This document shows positions 1-14,025 of a stretch of 64,000 bases of DNA, one piece after another (the first letter of the stretch is position 1; each line of letters opens with the position of its first letter). The notes beneath the pieces are model-generated. The model had not been told where the DNA came from. It was given only the letters and a program-made list of their open reading frames with translations, and did no database searches. Location: the NCBI GenBank assembly GCA_963402885.1, contig OY727102.1, positions 7,254,001-7,318,000 on the forward strand. The letters are read 5' to 3'. The translations under genes were made by a program, and so were the position numbers. Origin of the DNA: Antedon bifida. Its lineage: Eukaryota > Echinodermata > Crinoidea > Comatulida > Antedonidae.

Positions 1-1116
1 GTGAGCTATTTTCCTTCAACCATAATTAAATAACCATGTTCCGAATTATGTCTGTGTTAAATAGTTGTAAATTCTGAATAGAATGCTTGTTAATAGGTAT
101 ACCGATAAGTCATAAAAGCAAAATATTGTCATTTAAAGATATATTCTATATATATTAATATATATTATAATTTTAATGTCACGTAATAGTTATTCACTTT
201 GACCAAAAATTGGATCGGAAAAAATTATTTACCTGAAAAAACAGTAATTTAACGCAAACAAATAGTCAAACTGGCTGGAAGTAAATGGGGTTTTCGTTGA
301 ATTTAACAGTTTTTTTTATCTTTTGAAAAAGTGAAATTATTAGTTTTCGCGCCGCTGCTCTAGCCAGTTATGTCACATGAGGACAAATTCCTTAATAAGC
401 TGTTTCATAGCGGTAGCTTTAGTATGTAAGGCCGACAGTTTTGAATGGAAACTCGACTATAATTTATAGGTCCCAGCTGCTGGACCCAAAAAACGTCTGG
501 AAAAACAGTCTATGAGGGCTCACGGTTGAACGATTTTGGATTCTTGCCCTTTGATTGGTTGACGCGATTGTGGAAGAATTTTCACTTGAGAAGTCACGTT
601 GTCTCTATTCAGTTGCATGCCTACAGTTCAGGTTGAGGTCACAGACAAACAGGCTACAGCACATTAAATTTCAAAATTGACCATTTTTAAATGCCATTTT
701 TGAATTAGTAGATTAATATTTGTTGGTAAATAATACATTGTTGGAAAGGTACACATGTCTTCTTTCAAATGCTGTGTATACAATTAAATAGTGAAAAAAT
801 GGGCATGTGATTCATAATTAAAGAACTATCTGTGATTTGTATGTATCTTTGCGATTAAAGGACATCTTTTTAATATTAATCATAAATTAATCAAAAGAAC
901 AATGATTAATTTTAAAATGACGAGCGGCGTTTTTTGTAAGAAATATTTCTTTTTTTTTTCTACGGAAGTGATTAACTTTTTTTTGTTAAAACTGCAAAAT
1001 TACCAATTCAAAATCTGTTTTTATTGAACTTCATTTTTCATGTATTTAATGGACAATACATATCTTTAAAACTAGCTAAATCTATCTTTGGTTTCTAAAT
1101 AAACAAAAGGTCTTAC
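1..1116. other. intronic sequence of receptor gene A (intron after its S1 exon)
   Basis: No exon is visible here. The donor of the S1 exon of gene A lies at 1116/1117, and in paralogues B and C the following exon (membrane core and S2) comes within 240-390 bp. Here more than 1.1 kb passes without it, so it must lie beyond the left edge or be missing. The stretch around 170-350 resembles the reverse complement of the interior of the TTAA-flanked repeat at 28009-28325 (shared words near ATGTCACRTAATAGTTAT and GGGGTTTTSGTTGAATTT), so it is probably a decayed copy of that element. Confidence 0.6.
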
Positions 1117-4100
1117 TCCTCTGTATACTTCGCCAATCATTCCGTTCCATGCTTTACTATATGGTTTTCTTGTGCCGAATTTTCCGTCCGGCACCAGCTC
1201 GATATCGTAATCAAAATCAATGCCTTTTGCCGTATTTTTTATTTCTTCTAGTAGGTCAACAATGAATCCTTTGTAGCGATCACGATCGTATTCATCTACA
1301 GAATTAGTGTCTCGTTTTGTTCTGTAAAGTACATCATCTTTGTCCATTAAAAACGGTGGAACCTTAACACATAAGAAAAGATATTAAATACCGTAATTAA
1401 AAACATGAAAGGCCTACATAAACAGGAACATTGTTAGTTATTATATAATATTAGGATGAAAGTGGTAAACACGTATGTAATTCAGAAACTGCATTGACTT
1501 CGTGACGTTAAATCTGAAATATATAACTAGGCCTGCTCATTCATAGACATAATCATATTATTTTCACCTAAAATACTTGTTATACTAAAAAAAACTGATA
1601 TATTATACAAAAATAATGAATGTTTATGAGTGAGATGGTACAAATAATGTATGAGGTGAAAGATGAAATTCTATTTTCACGGGACGAAAAAAAAGAAAAA
1701 TGTTAAATAGGACGTAATATTGCACGTCATGTGATCAACAATCGTCCAATCAAATGACAGGAATTTATTTATGTGTTATATAAAAGGTTGTTTTAAACAG
1801 AGCTACACAGTCTTAATAGTAAGTAAGGATAGCATGCTAAGTAACAAGTCTTATATAAACCACCGGCGGAGCCCACTTATTGTTATTCAACTGAGAGCTG
1901 GAGATAACGACGATCGTAAGTGACAACATACCATAAATGCTCATTTAAATGAATTTATATTTAGTTTAGTGTAGCCTCTGGATGGGTACAGCATGACTGA
2001 ATTACGTAACAAGGTTATTATCAACATACTTTGATCGATACAACTTTCAACTTTCGTCTTCCACCTTGTTCATACCGGGTCGTATTGAATCGTCCCTGGC
2101 TTTCCCATTTCAGATTATACCTATCTTCCCAGTGATTAGGATTTTCTGCCCATTCTCCAACCTGATATAAAAAAAATACATTAGTTAAAGACAAGTTTGC
2201 TTATTATCAACTTCTCAGTCAAAGGTGATCGTTATGGTATTACCACTAGCGACAAGGTCAAGGGTCAACTACATGACAGTAAGTTACATATCAATGATTT
2301 AAAAAATGTCTAATTAACCGACATTTTAAACTATGTGCTAAAGTCGCAGTGTTACATCAATATGGAAATTAAATAGTTTATTGCAAAAAATAATTAAAAT
2401 TAAATAATGCACATTAATCTCTGACCTACATTAAATGCGTAAAGCCTATTCACCAGGCGAATCTATTCGTGCGAATCGAAAGCGTCAGCTTTATACGCAT
2501 GCGTATTCATGTTTTCATCTTCCAAATCACTCTCTACGACGAATTTGCTTCAGCGAAATTACCAGTTAAAACTTTTGTTTTGCAAAGCGAAACATTGTGC
2601 AACCAATGTTAGCTCGGAAATGAGCTAGAAACGCGTTTATGACCACTCATGCGAATCGAAAAGCACAGCAGACACGCGATGAAAATTAAAATCTCGCTAT
2701 TCTCTCTTGTAGTGGAAAGGGTTGCGCGATTTGTTTATTCTCTGCGAAACGTTGTATTCGCGCGAACAAATTCGCCTAGGGTAAAATAGGTTTTAATAAG
2801 AAATTGAAAAAGAGTACTTGCCAGTTGATCCAAAGTCCGGCCGATACCAGCATACACCATGATCGAATAGTTTACTCTATCACCAACGTCATTAAAGGCA
2901 ATATTTCCTGTCAGCCCTTCAAAGTTATACTGAAATGTAATGTTGTAGTGTAATATAAAAGAAAAATCCACCGTATAGCGTCACTGTTTTATAAATTAAG
3001 TTTGAAAGTATTATGCAATTGATTGCAAAAACAATTTTGAAGATTGATAAATTATTAATAATATCTATTTTCATAATTCGACTGACAGCGAACGTATAAA
3101 GGGATAATTTATACTTATAATATCAGTCATCAGTCATTAGCTCTGTTCTTTCTAACGTCAGAAAATGTATAATTAAATAACGGGATATAGTAAAAACACA
3201 TGCGTTTTTAATCTTTGTAAATGCAATGTTTTTAGCATTTGACTATTTTTGTACATTTTTGTTTATACATATGAATAAAATAAAATAAATTATATTTGTT
3301 GACGCTTAAATGATAGGTTAAACAATCTAAATTTAAGAGGTTTATTGTATAACTTACATATTTTGTATAATTGTAAATTTTGCTCAGGGTAGGTCTGCGA
3401 CTGTTACTACCGGTAGGACAATTATCTATTACTGTAGCATCTGTATAATAATTATTGGGATCTACATACAATTGCTCCAGACGATATTTCATGAGTCCGT
3501 ATCCACTAGCTAGAACTGCATCGAATGCTAGCCTGTATTGTAGCGGCCATTCGTGTAAAATTGCTTGGTGATCGGAAAATGAGGGGAAAGTATATTGCCA
3601 CTCCATTGTGTAATTCATCTTAAAACGTGTCATGTATACTCCTGTACTCTCTAGTCGTTCTCTAACATTGCTTTGCAGTACTACATCCTAAGGAAATAAA
3701 ACACAAAAATATACATATATATATTTTAATTAAATGCAAAATTATCTACAAAGCATTTCATTAAAAATAAATGGGTTAGAAAAGGACACCTTTTATTATA
3801 CAATACTGGTAAAATGCCCACTGACTGTTACCCAAACTAAATTTTTGTTTAAAAAAAACGGCAGGTATGATGACATTTTCTTAATTGACTGTCCAGTAGT
3901 AAGGTAATGAAAGTGTTGACATGCTTTGCATATAGGAGAAACGTATGTACGCATTATGTGTTCCTTCCTTATGTTTTCCTTTTACTGCATACAAAGGCCT
4001 ACGCCAAAATTGTAATATACAGTGTCACAGATTATTAATTGAACATTCATTATTGTCAAATTTTGTTTTCAAAGTCCTTAAAATTAGTTTAAAATAGTAT

Positions 4101-7100
4101 CTAAATTTGATACATAATACATGCTTCACTGAATATATTTTGATGGACTGTTATCTCCAGTTTGTCAATAAAGAATAAATCATTATACAATAAATCATAA
4201 TACAATAGGGCGGAAAACACTAATGATGAACTTACAAGATGGCCAACTATCCAATGATACTTTCTGGATATTATTCCTCGATCAATTCCACCTAGAATGA
4301 TATCGAGGCTTGCCTTCTCAGTTGCTGTTAGCAAGAATATGTTCGCATCATCGCGTTTACGAATTCGTTGAGCCAACATGTCTAAGTTACCTTCAAAAGG
4401 CTCAAATGTAACGTTAAACTGTTGTGTATCAGCCCAAGCTTTGATAGGTAGAAAGTTGTTGAACACTGAAAATTAAAATTACAAAATTCTTATTGACTTT
4501 AAAAAATAGCAAACAGAATTACAGAATTACAAGTAACCGATAGGCCAACTACAACTCATATTTACTCACTTTCACCGTGATCGTAAACGAAAGTCCATTT
4601 TCTCCATTTATAATATTTCAAAATATCCATGTAAAAGTTGATCATGTCACTTTGAGGTGGGTACATCTTCAATGCCCGGGACCCTGTGCCTACTTGACCA
4701 GGGTCTATAGAAATAATAGGTCCCTGCGTTGTCTTACTAACGTACGATGCCAAATCACTGCAACCAGGACATACATCTTCCAGGACTATGAGGTAAGTAG
4801 GTCTGTTTGTCCGAATTGTGTCACAAGCTTTACAATTTGAAAAGATGGAAGAATAGGAATGATGACATTATACCATACCATAATGTGTAGGCCTACAGCG
4901 TTATTTATTACTAGGCATGACCTAACATTTAGCCTATCGATGTATATGCGACAGATAAACACATTAGTGAGCAAAATGCAACTTGTTTGGGTGAAGATTT
5001 ATTATATGTCGACAAAAAGTTTGCTTACATCACGTTTATTTAGATTTTAAAAACTGTTGAGTTTCCCTAAGTATATTCATCGAAATGTCGAGAAACTCAA
5101 AAGTTCTTTTCAAAACTAAATAGGCCTACACATGGTGTACAGCAAAATTTATATCAACATACAGTATTCGTCATTAAATATATACATTATATATTTATTA
5201 TTTATTGACATATTTGCAAACTACATTATGATTATCCAAACTAGCATAAAATTAATGTATTAATTAATTAAATGGATTAATTCAACATTATGTTAAAATG
5301 AATACTTATTAAACACATTTTCAAAATATTTGTTCATGGACCTACCTAAATGCATTACTTCAAATAATGAATCTTTATAATCTCTTTCGAACGTGGCTTT
5401 TAGCTGATGAGTACTTGTTAAGAAACTGTAGTTACTAGTAACCACCCTTGTAGCGTCTTCAATGACCTGTTCTAGGTTGATGAAACCACTCGGCAAGCTG
5501 TACGCCGTCGTCGAAGAACTATCTTTTCCGAGAATAGCACCTAATAACATAAATTGTTCTTCAAAATGTTCTAACGATTGGATTGAGTATTCAATTGTGG
5601 TCTTTTCACTTGATGTTGTAATAGGCTTAGATCATGTTTTTAGAATAGAACAATATGTTTGGGATATTTGTTTTATTCTAAATTAAATTAGATAGATTTA
5701 AATCGGTTTTTTTTTTAATATTTTAATAATCTTCAATAAAGGAAAGGAAAATTACATATTTTAAGTTTGCAATAAAAAATAGATAGATAACAAATAAAAA
5801 CAAGAAAAATTTTAGAAAAAATAATAAATTCAAAAGTAGTAACACAGGCCATAACAAAAGCACAAGAAGAAAATAACAGCACATCAACATATAAATATTT
5901 CAATAAATAACGTAATCGCAATGTTATATCAATACAAAATTAAAATTGAAAGTGTATAGCATGGTATACCCCAGCAGTGAAATCTGCCAATGACGGCCAT
6001 GTGTCTTCATACGAAGACGGCCTTAAGAACAGTAACAAAGCATAATGTTAAAAGAAAAGACAGGAAATAAAAAAATCCTAAAGTAAAGAAATGTATGATA
6101 AAATTAACACAACTAATTAGTTGAAATACTATACAAATGTATACTAATATTATTATACGTTCTTGAACCATAGAAACCATTACATTTTTAAAGAATTATT
6201 CTTGATTGAACAGTGGTCAATAAACCTTGACATAACCTTAATATAGTACAGTACCAGTAAATATTGAAGTTATCTGTCAGAACAGAAACTAAATACTGTT
6301 TGAAACTGAATATTGTCATACTGTATCAAATTGAGTGATGTAACGTGTAATATAACATAGTCTAAGCAGTTTGCTCTGGCGGATCAGAGTAACTTGACTT
6401 GTATAAAGGTCATACGCACGTATTTTACCTTATTTTTCTTAAATAAAATGTTTTCTTAACTTAAACTAAACCTTTTCATCGTGTTTTATAAATGTTATAG
6501 AAGAAATAATTTACTGTTTAGACATTTTAATAACTTACAGAAACCATGTAGCAACGGTTGCTCCCTGGTGTGGCAACGTTCGAGTTTTTAATAGAACAAT
6601 CCTGATCCTATCTTTTTTATTTTACTCAAATTCAATCTAGTTTTCACATAAATATTAATATACACATGGGGAATAAAAGAGGTCTATTTAAATTGACCTA
6701 GAACGTTAAAACACACCCTTTGTGGCTATGATAATGAGAAAGAATCTAAATCTGCCTTTGCCAATTCAACTATCCATTAAAATAGAATAATTTACAACGC
6801 TAATTATTATAAGCTTGGCACTGTAACCATTCGGAGAAGCACTGCATTGGTAAATGAATACAGTTGAGGCCCACTGTAAGCATCTAGGCGCATTATTCAA
6901 TCAAGTTATCGTTTTTTCTAGCATACAAAATATTTAAACCACTATGTTATTCTGTAATTCTCTTTTTTTTTCATTCAATAGAGAGTGGTCCTAACGCTCA
7001 GATAAGACAGTTTAAAAAACTTTTTTTTTCAACCAATGATAATATAAAATGTTCTACCAAACTCATATTTAATAAGAAGGTTTAAGACTTTTAATCTTGA

Positions 7101-8590
7101 TAAGACATAAAATTGAAGAAAGACTATTGAAAATTGTGTTAAAGGGAAGATATGAAAATGATAGTTAATGCTATATACAGTTTAAAGATAAAAATAAATA
7201 TTCTCACTAAAAAGAAGCACTAAAACCACACATCACGCAGTAGAACCCATCTGAAACACACCTAGTAAGGAGACACTTATCATTATTATGTTTTTACACT
7301 ACGGCCAACCCCTATTAACGGGGTGCACTTTTAGTTCCAAATGTGTCTTCTTTATATGGACTTCGCAGTATCCCCATTACGCAGAGGTAAACGTATACAT
7401 TTCTTATTTAGCAGAAGCGACTGTATGAGATTCGATTTAAAACTTGATAGCTCAACATAAGACAATTCTCTAATTTAATCTAATTGAATAACAAAAATAA
7501 CTTTGGTGCTCATGTAATGGTACCGTAAAGAAATGTAAAAATCATTTTCTTAATTAGATTAGTCGGTCAAGGCCCAACATATAAAACTTAACTATATTTT
7601 ATCAATATTACTTTACGTCGCTAAATTCTTTTGAAAGTAAGTTATTATTAGGCCTACATTAAAATTTAATGATGGAAGATAAAGTAGACCAAACCAAGAA
7701 TTGGTTTAGTCTTACTATTTAAAATAACATAAATGTTTTGTAACTTGTAAATGTATAAAGAAAATACAAAGAACAATACAAATTATTACATAGAGTAAAT
7801 GAAAATAACAAAAGGAAATTATAAAGTATGGCTCAGAACATCTCGACTTTACAGAGAATGCGTTCTCTTCTGGAGAATGCTGACATATAATGGATGGAGA
7901 CAACGATAAGGCCAATTTACACAGACGAGCGGCAACGGTCATTTCTTATGACGATTTATACACAACGCAGAGCGGACGGGTGGTTTCCTCCAGAAGACGG
8001 CTGCAGCATAACAGCAGTTTAACGTCGATATATTCTCAACCTCACTTTATTTTAAGTTAGAAACACATTTTGAACCACAAACCTAACTTTACTAGTATTT
8101 ATTGCTAACCTACAATATACTTTTTTTTCAATTACTTTAAGAGAGGAAATATTCATTTTATTAGCACTTATTGTTGATAGAGAACATTTTATATTAAGTG
8201 TCTTTATATTTCATTTTAAGTTATGTATATTTAATATTGCACTTATTTAGTTTTTTTAAAAATCTACTCCTCAGGTATTTTTAAACATTTGTTAAATTTA
8301 AACGTTACGTCTGTATAATTGTAGTGTAGCAATTTAGTTTATGTGTATATTAAACGATACTAATAAAACTAACCGTTCTAACTAAAATAGTTTACAGTGC
8401 ATCATTTCAATGTGTGCTTATTGCAAGTAATTGAGCTTTAACATGCTGGTAGGCTACCAAAGTATAATTTTTAAACAGCAATTGCATTATGATCAAAAAT
8501 AAAAACATACTTACCAAACAAAACGTCCGTCGCATTTGAAAATGTGAACAGTATGGATATAATAAAACTAAAAAGTCGAAATGAAGACAT
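1117..8590 (-). CDS. ionotropic glutamate receptor, kainate-like (gene A), 3' end off window
   Basis: Predicted ligand-gated cation channel subunit of the plasma membrane. Coding exons, 5' to 3' on the minus strand: 8515-8590, 5346-5540, 4570-4827, 4236-4465, 3358-3687, 2822-2929, 2030-2161, 1117-1362. They join in phase to 525 codons. The ATG at 8590 opens a signal peptide (MSSFRLFSFIISILF). Exons 2 to 5 are the amino-terminal domain, and the last three exons carry S1 of the ligand-binding domain (FIVDLLEEI, ELVPDGKFG, WNGMIGE), matching kainate receptors. A CPGC motif lies at residues 110-113. The 230-bp exon 4236-4465 equals the sum of two exons in gene B, so one intron is absent here. The intron after 2822 has a GC donor (GCAAGT). 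The exon for the channel and S2 is outside the window, so pore residues cannot be judged. Family identity is firm; subfamily (kainate or phi) is not. Confidence 0.85.
2445..2790. mobile_element. MITE with GGCGAATTTGTTCG terminal inverted repeats, copy 1
   Basis: The ends are inverted repeats: left CACCAGGCGAATCTATTCG near 2451, right CGAACAAATTCGCCTAGG near 2763. No coding sequence is seen inside. It sits in the intron before the 132-bp exon of gene A and ends about 30 bp from the donor of the upstream exon. A shorter relative is at 31920-32064 in gene C, and the two share an internal ACGCATGCGTA motif. Confidence 0.7.
5541..8514. other. intron 1 of receptor gene A
   Basis: About 3 kb between the signal-peptide exon and the first amino-terminal-domain exon. 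It is AT-rich with only short spurious ORFs. I see no conserved exon or clear repeat structure in it. Confidence 0.6.
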
Positions 8591-11107
8591 TATCAACAGA
8601 ATTGAATTCGTCGACGATAGTTCACTGGACGTTCCTGTTGGTCTCCGTAGCTTGTGTCAAGAGGGTTAATCTTGGCAAATACTTGCAACATACGACACGC
8701 CTACATGTTTCATGATTTATCATTTAATCAACTCAAGTAGATTGCAAAAGCGCCACCGTACTATTCGAAACTTGGAAAGCTATATCCTATATACATGTTG
8801 AAAGGGCCAATGCACAAAATAGAAACAGATGAACTAGAACGACATTGCAGTGATATGTAGATGTTACAATGTGATAAAATACTTAACCTTCTCCATCTTG
8901 TAATATCATGTACAAACTTCTTGTTTAACATTATAATATCTTTTTGAAAAACATGCCTGAAGGTTTGGTAAAGTTCGTATTTTAAAAATGTATACCACAA
9001 ATGATCATATTTTGGTTAAGGCACTCATCATTTTAACCCTGTTATCCATCTAATTATGGACAAAAGAACAAAATAATAAAAATCAACACCAGCTAATGTA
9101 GAAACGGTCAACAGCTTATGTTGTACGAAAATTGCCTCCCAGCTTATGTAGTTACTATCGCCAGCTAATATAGAAAATGTTGTATACTTTACAAAAATGT
9201 CTAAATCTTGTGCAAATGCATCGATCTTTACTTAACTATCAGTCTTTCCACCTCTCGTAAGCAACCAACTTTCTAAAACGATCACATATCGTAAGCAACC
9301 ATCTCTGTTAAGGGACCGCTTCTCATAATCGACCACCTCTCGTAAGGGATCACCTCCTCTCATAGGGGACCGCTTCTCATAATCGACCATCTCTCGTAAG
9401 CGACCACCTCTCTTAACAACCACACCTCTCGTAAGTGACCACCTCTTTTAAGGGACCACAATCTCTTTCTCTCTATTAAAAGATCTTTTCTCATAATCGA
9501 CCATCTCCTATCACAACGACCTCTCGAAAGTGACCATCTCTATTGAACGACCACCGTCTCTCTTAAGGGACCACTTCTCATAATCGACCACCTCTCGGAA
9601 GTGATCACCTCCTCTCTTTCATTACAAAGACTACTCATTTCAACCTGAGATCTTCCAGTAATTCGCCATCAATTTGAATTCCATTTATATTTATGACTGC
9701 CTTCTTCATTCGTCTACTAGACTTATAGGGACTTTACGAAACAGAATGGTTAGGAGAGGACGACGAATATCCCGTGTTTGTTAAAGCGTAAAATCATAAA
9801 CAGTCGTTCTATAAGTTACGCACCCTTGCGCAAAGACGATGACGACCGGCAGTATCTCTCTTCTTCCTCTGTCTCGTAGCGCGGGGCCCTTCTGAATCGC
9901 TTGGCTCTGGTGATACAGCATATGCCTAGCCCTCCTCGCCGCGCAGAATGTATTGTTTTTAACACAGTCATTTTAACCCAATACAAATGTTATTTCATTA
10001 AAACAATTAAATTCGAAGTTCAAATATTATTTAGAGTTTTGAAAATTCCACGTAAACTAAACGGGAAAACGGCAAGTTTATCGTCCTCAAAAAGTGAAGA
10101 CGACAGAATTTCACGCTAAGCTCCACGTTGCAAGACTCCATCACAATGATTGTCTACACGTAGACACGCAGCTATCTTATCACAACCGTTTGTTTTCTAT
10201 TCATTGTAGGTTTTAAAATAGATCAAAGCAAATTAAACATGTGATATTATATAGGCTACACAAGATTGACAAACAAACGAGTTATAACAAGCACGTATGC
10301 CTACATTTATTCTGATAAACTATGAAAGAAATGTTGACATATTTTGGATGATTTATATCATATACAAATATGATGTAAAAAAAAATTAGATATAAAGGTA
10401 TGTGGTCTTGTGTACAAAAACCACTTACATTCAACTGCTGACGAGGAAAACCTTCGATTTCATCATTCTCACTGCCAGTCCAGTAGATTATTGCATTTCA
10501 TTAAAATCTTTTAGCACCATCACTGTAAGTACTTATTTCGTCAACATAATAAACCTTCCATAAAGTTGTGTGAAAACTGATTTTATATATTGTTATAAAT
10601 AAAAATTTAATTAACTTTAATTAACTGTTAAAAGGATTATTTTAATGTTTTGTTGATTTTGATAATGCTGTCATTAGGCATATATTTGTTTAGAACGTTT
10701 TGTACCTTATTATTGCAATTTTGTTTTAACCCTTTCTCTGAATAGTTTTACCTTTTTTCATGGAAAACGTAAAAGAATTTGGTCTAAGCGGGGGAAGTGA
10801 AATGATAATTTGCATAAATGTTAGAAGTCATTTAGTCATGTTAGTCATTATTGGATGTCCCGTATTGTACCCACGAAATTCTTAAGGAATGTTTATTTTA
10901 CACTGAGTAATGAAGAAATTAACATAAAGAAAGAAATTTTGAAAAAAATGATTTTAATCGTTTTTTTTAATACACAAATAAACGTTTACAAGTGAAATCT
11001 GGTGTCAAAAATCGAAAACAATTTTTGATAATAATTAATTTCAACTACATTATTATAGAAGCTTTACAAATTCTTTCCTCTTTTGGTGTTCTTGTCCACC
11101 GTCCTAC
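8591..11107. other. intergenic region upstream of gene A
   Basis: This contains the 5' flank of gene A and no supportable gene. A degenerate minisatellite occupies 9232-9625. Around 9060-9180 a short motif (CAGCTAATGTAG-like) occurs three to four times. The segment 9700-10140 is richer in GC than its surroundings, but I could not match it to a known RNA or protein. Confidence 0.5.
9232..9625. repeat. degenerate minisatellite, CGACCACCTCTCGTAAG-like units
   Basis: The word ACCACCTCTCGTAAG and variants (ACCATCTCTCGTAAG, ACCGCTTCTCATAATCG) recur many times, giving a higher-order pattern of about 35-70 bp in which TCTCATAATCGACCA alternates with CTCTCGTAAG. The ORF across it is a product of the repeat. 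Confidence 0.8.
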
Positions 11108-11495
11108 TAAAGTGTGGTTCCCACTAGCGACACAACGTAAGCAAATGTCCCTCTAAGGCTTGGTTCCCACTAGAACGTAACGCAATGACGTAAACGCAAC
11201 GCAAGCGTTTTAACCAATGGCAAGCGAAGTTATAGACAGTTAGCAATCACAAGCGAATAAGCCATCGCTTGTGATTGGTCAATTCACTTGCGTTGCGTTA
11301 CGTCATTGCGTTGCGTCGCTAGTGGGAACCACGCTTAATAATTGTGTTTGCCACCGCCTGCGTGAAATCAAACCTGCGATGTTTGCAGCACTGTTGCGTC
11401 GTTGGTTCCCACTTTTGATTACGCAATACATCACTTTGCGTCAATACGTCGCTGCGTCACGTTGCGTTGCGTCCTAGTGGGAACCACGCTTTACA
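11108..11495. mobile_element. nested foldback MITEs with GTGGTTCCCACTAG ends
   Basis: GTGGTTCCCACTAG or its complement CTAGTGGGAACCAC occurs repeatedly (near 11114, 11162, 11319 and 11474). The inner parts are inverted too: ACGTAACGCAATGACGTAA on the left against GCGTTACGTCATTGCGTTGC on the right. The arrangement looks like one foldback element with a second copy (11391-11495) beside or inside it. A diverged relative lies at 20355-20500. Confidence 0.75.
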
Positions 11496-13261
11496 TTTCG
11501 AGGTAAAGAACACCTAATCTAAACTTGTTATAATTTGTTTCATTTTAAATTCTTTAATATGGTTATAAAATCTTTCTAAAGTCTTGTCTTGTTTAAATCT
11601 ACCAAAAAAAAAAAATGAAATTTAGAAAATGAACCAACTTGATCAAAAAGAATATTGTCTTTCAATATCTTCTTAAACGTTTAAACTTATTTATAAAACA
11701 TACAGTAATACCACAAGCTGAGTGTATCCACAGCGGAACCTCTGTACCAAGGAAAGGGGTTTTAAAAATACAATAGCTTTGGTCCTGGCCATACGTACTG
11801 ATTTTACTTAGGAAGAAAAGGTATTGAGTTATTATAAAACTAAATGTCAGACAAATTAGCGAATAGTGTGAATAAAACGTTCTTCGGTTGATAGCGAAAA
11901 AACAGAAATATGGGAATCTAATGTCGTATGTACGAGTTTTATACTCATATTTATATTTAAATTATCCAAAATATGATAATCAATAGTTATTTAAAGTGGA
12001 ATAGAAGTGGAACTAAACTTTTATTAGGCATACTGTTGACACTTCGTGTTTGTTGGTGCCATTATGTTAAAATATGTAGTTATCGGTGTTATTGCCTTTT
12101 TATTACATAAAACATTTAAATAGTCATGTTTTCCTCTGAGACACAATATACACAAATGTATACGATCACAAAATTATAAATAAATTAGGCCTCTATTATA
12201 ATTATTATATATAATAGTAAATCTGATAATTCACCAAGACAACAAATTTAGAATATATTAATTGTACTACATGTTATAATTATAACTAATTATTATGATT
12301 GATTGAATTAAGTTCAAAAGAAACATAGTTGTTAAAACATCGACGATTCAAGAATAATAATTAAAATAACACTTGTTGTCATTATTTCAGGAAATGGTCG
12401 AGAAAGCTGAAAAAGTAAGTTCTATTGTAAATATATTGCTTTAATGTCTGTAATAATAAGTACTGTGATATTATGGCTACGATTAGAATTACTACTAACT
12501 GTAAAGTTTTACCGCACACCACGCTGCATTGGTTATGTTTATTCATGCTATACCGTAACGAGCGAGATACATATGAATTTACGTCAGATTGGCAGACAGG
12601 CTAGATTCGGATTTTTTACACCTAATGTTGCGGCGTATTTATTTCGTTCGACTTTCACATCTATATATTTTATTTACCGTTATAATCATCTTTTTTAACA
12701 ATTAGATAATCATCTATGAGCTCGAAGACTTCAAGGGTGAGTCACGTGAATGCACTGAGAATGAACTGAATTTGGAAAATATTGGTTTCAGGATATCTTC
12801 AATCAAGGTCCAAGGCAGTGTGTAAGAAATTTATCTTTTTTCCCTGGGTGTGTGGAGATGTGCAATTACATATCCAGGATTCAAGTAAATTTAATTGTAC
12901 AGACAATTTACAAAAAAATCCCAACATTCATGATGACAGAGCATAAAATAGCCTAGGATGGCAGGAATCGTGAAAGATTGATGTCTAAGCCGTGCCAATT
13001 ACTAACTTTAAAGATGCAGGCCTACTGTGTATAATCCTTAAAAAATTAACTTAACTTGTATGATTATTATTTTTTTTTTATTATTAATTTTTATGCGATC
13101 CGCGCACAACACGGGTTTCTTAGCTTGGCGGTTTAAGGGGGTTTGATAATATTCCTACGTGAAAAGTGAATCGTAGACTACTTTAAAGCTATTGTTCCCC
13201 GCTAGAAACAAATCCTGTCGCAACGCAAGATAACGACGCTGTATGATATATATAACAATCA

Positions 13262-13622
13262 ACCATCAACCACTAATTTAACAACAGTTTAACCACTAAC
13301 ATAACAAACTTCATTAACCACTAACGTAACAAAATGTAACCACTAACGTAACAAACTTCATTAACCACTAACGTAACAAAATGTAACCACTAACGTAACA
13401 AAATGTAACCACTAACGTAACAAAATGTAACCACTAAGTAACAAACTTCATTAACCACTAACGTAACAAAATGTAACCACTAACGTAACAAACTTCATTA
13501 ACCACTAACGTAACAAAATGTAACCACTAACGTAACAAAATGTAACCACTAACGTAACAAAATGTAACCACTAACGTAACAAAATGTAACCACTAACGTA
13601 ACAAAATGTAACCACCTAACAG
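13262..13622. repeat. minisatellite, AACCACTAACGTAACAAAATGT units
   Basis: Head-to-tail units of about 22 bp (AACCACTAACGTAACAAAA plus TGT) are interleaved with a 25-bp variant ending ACTTCATT. There are at least 14 units with very little divergence, which suggests recent expansion. It lies in the long intron between the two crystallin motif-A exons. Confidence 0.95.
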
Positions 13623-14025
13623 TAGAAAATGTTAGATATTAGATACTTTTTTTGTGGACAATTCTTGTTGTTGGAAATCTTTGACTTGATGATCTTCAGT
13701 TTTAATCATGTGTGTGTTTCGTCAATTCTCTATTTTTGTTTTCTTCTGTTGACAAATGGCACTAAATTTAAATGTTCAACTTAAATCGTTTCTCAACTTG
13801 TGTCTGACTGTCGGTCTGTCTATCCCTCAATCCCTTTCCTTATCGTTAGACATAAAGTTGAATGCCTTGCGGCAGGATTGTTTTTATATTACACATGAAA
13901 CAAAGGCGAAGTGCCGGTATAACTTAAGGGGATTAGTTGTTTGGATGCAATCAACAAACGTTACGCCGGCCGAGAACTGTGCAAAAAGTATCGCAAGCTC
14001 ACTCTGACACATACAGGTTTGTGTG

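Noticed and set aside
9232..9423. Repetitive 63-codon ORF
   Set aside because: It follows the minisatellite units and has no start context or family similarity.
9700..10140. Small nuclear RNA gene, prompted by a CCCTTGCGCAAAGACGATGAC stretch resembling part of U6
   Set aside because: The resemblance is about 20 bases; the rest of U6 and a T-run terminator in place are absent.
13262..13622. CRISPR-like array
   Set aside because: Units abut with no unique spacers and the genome is animal; it is a plain minisatellite.
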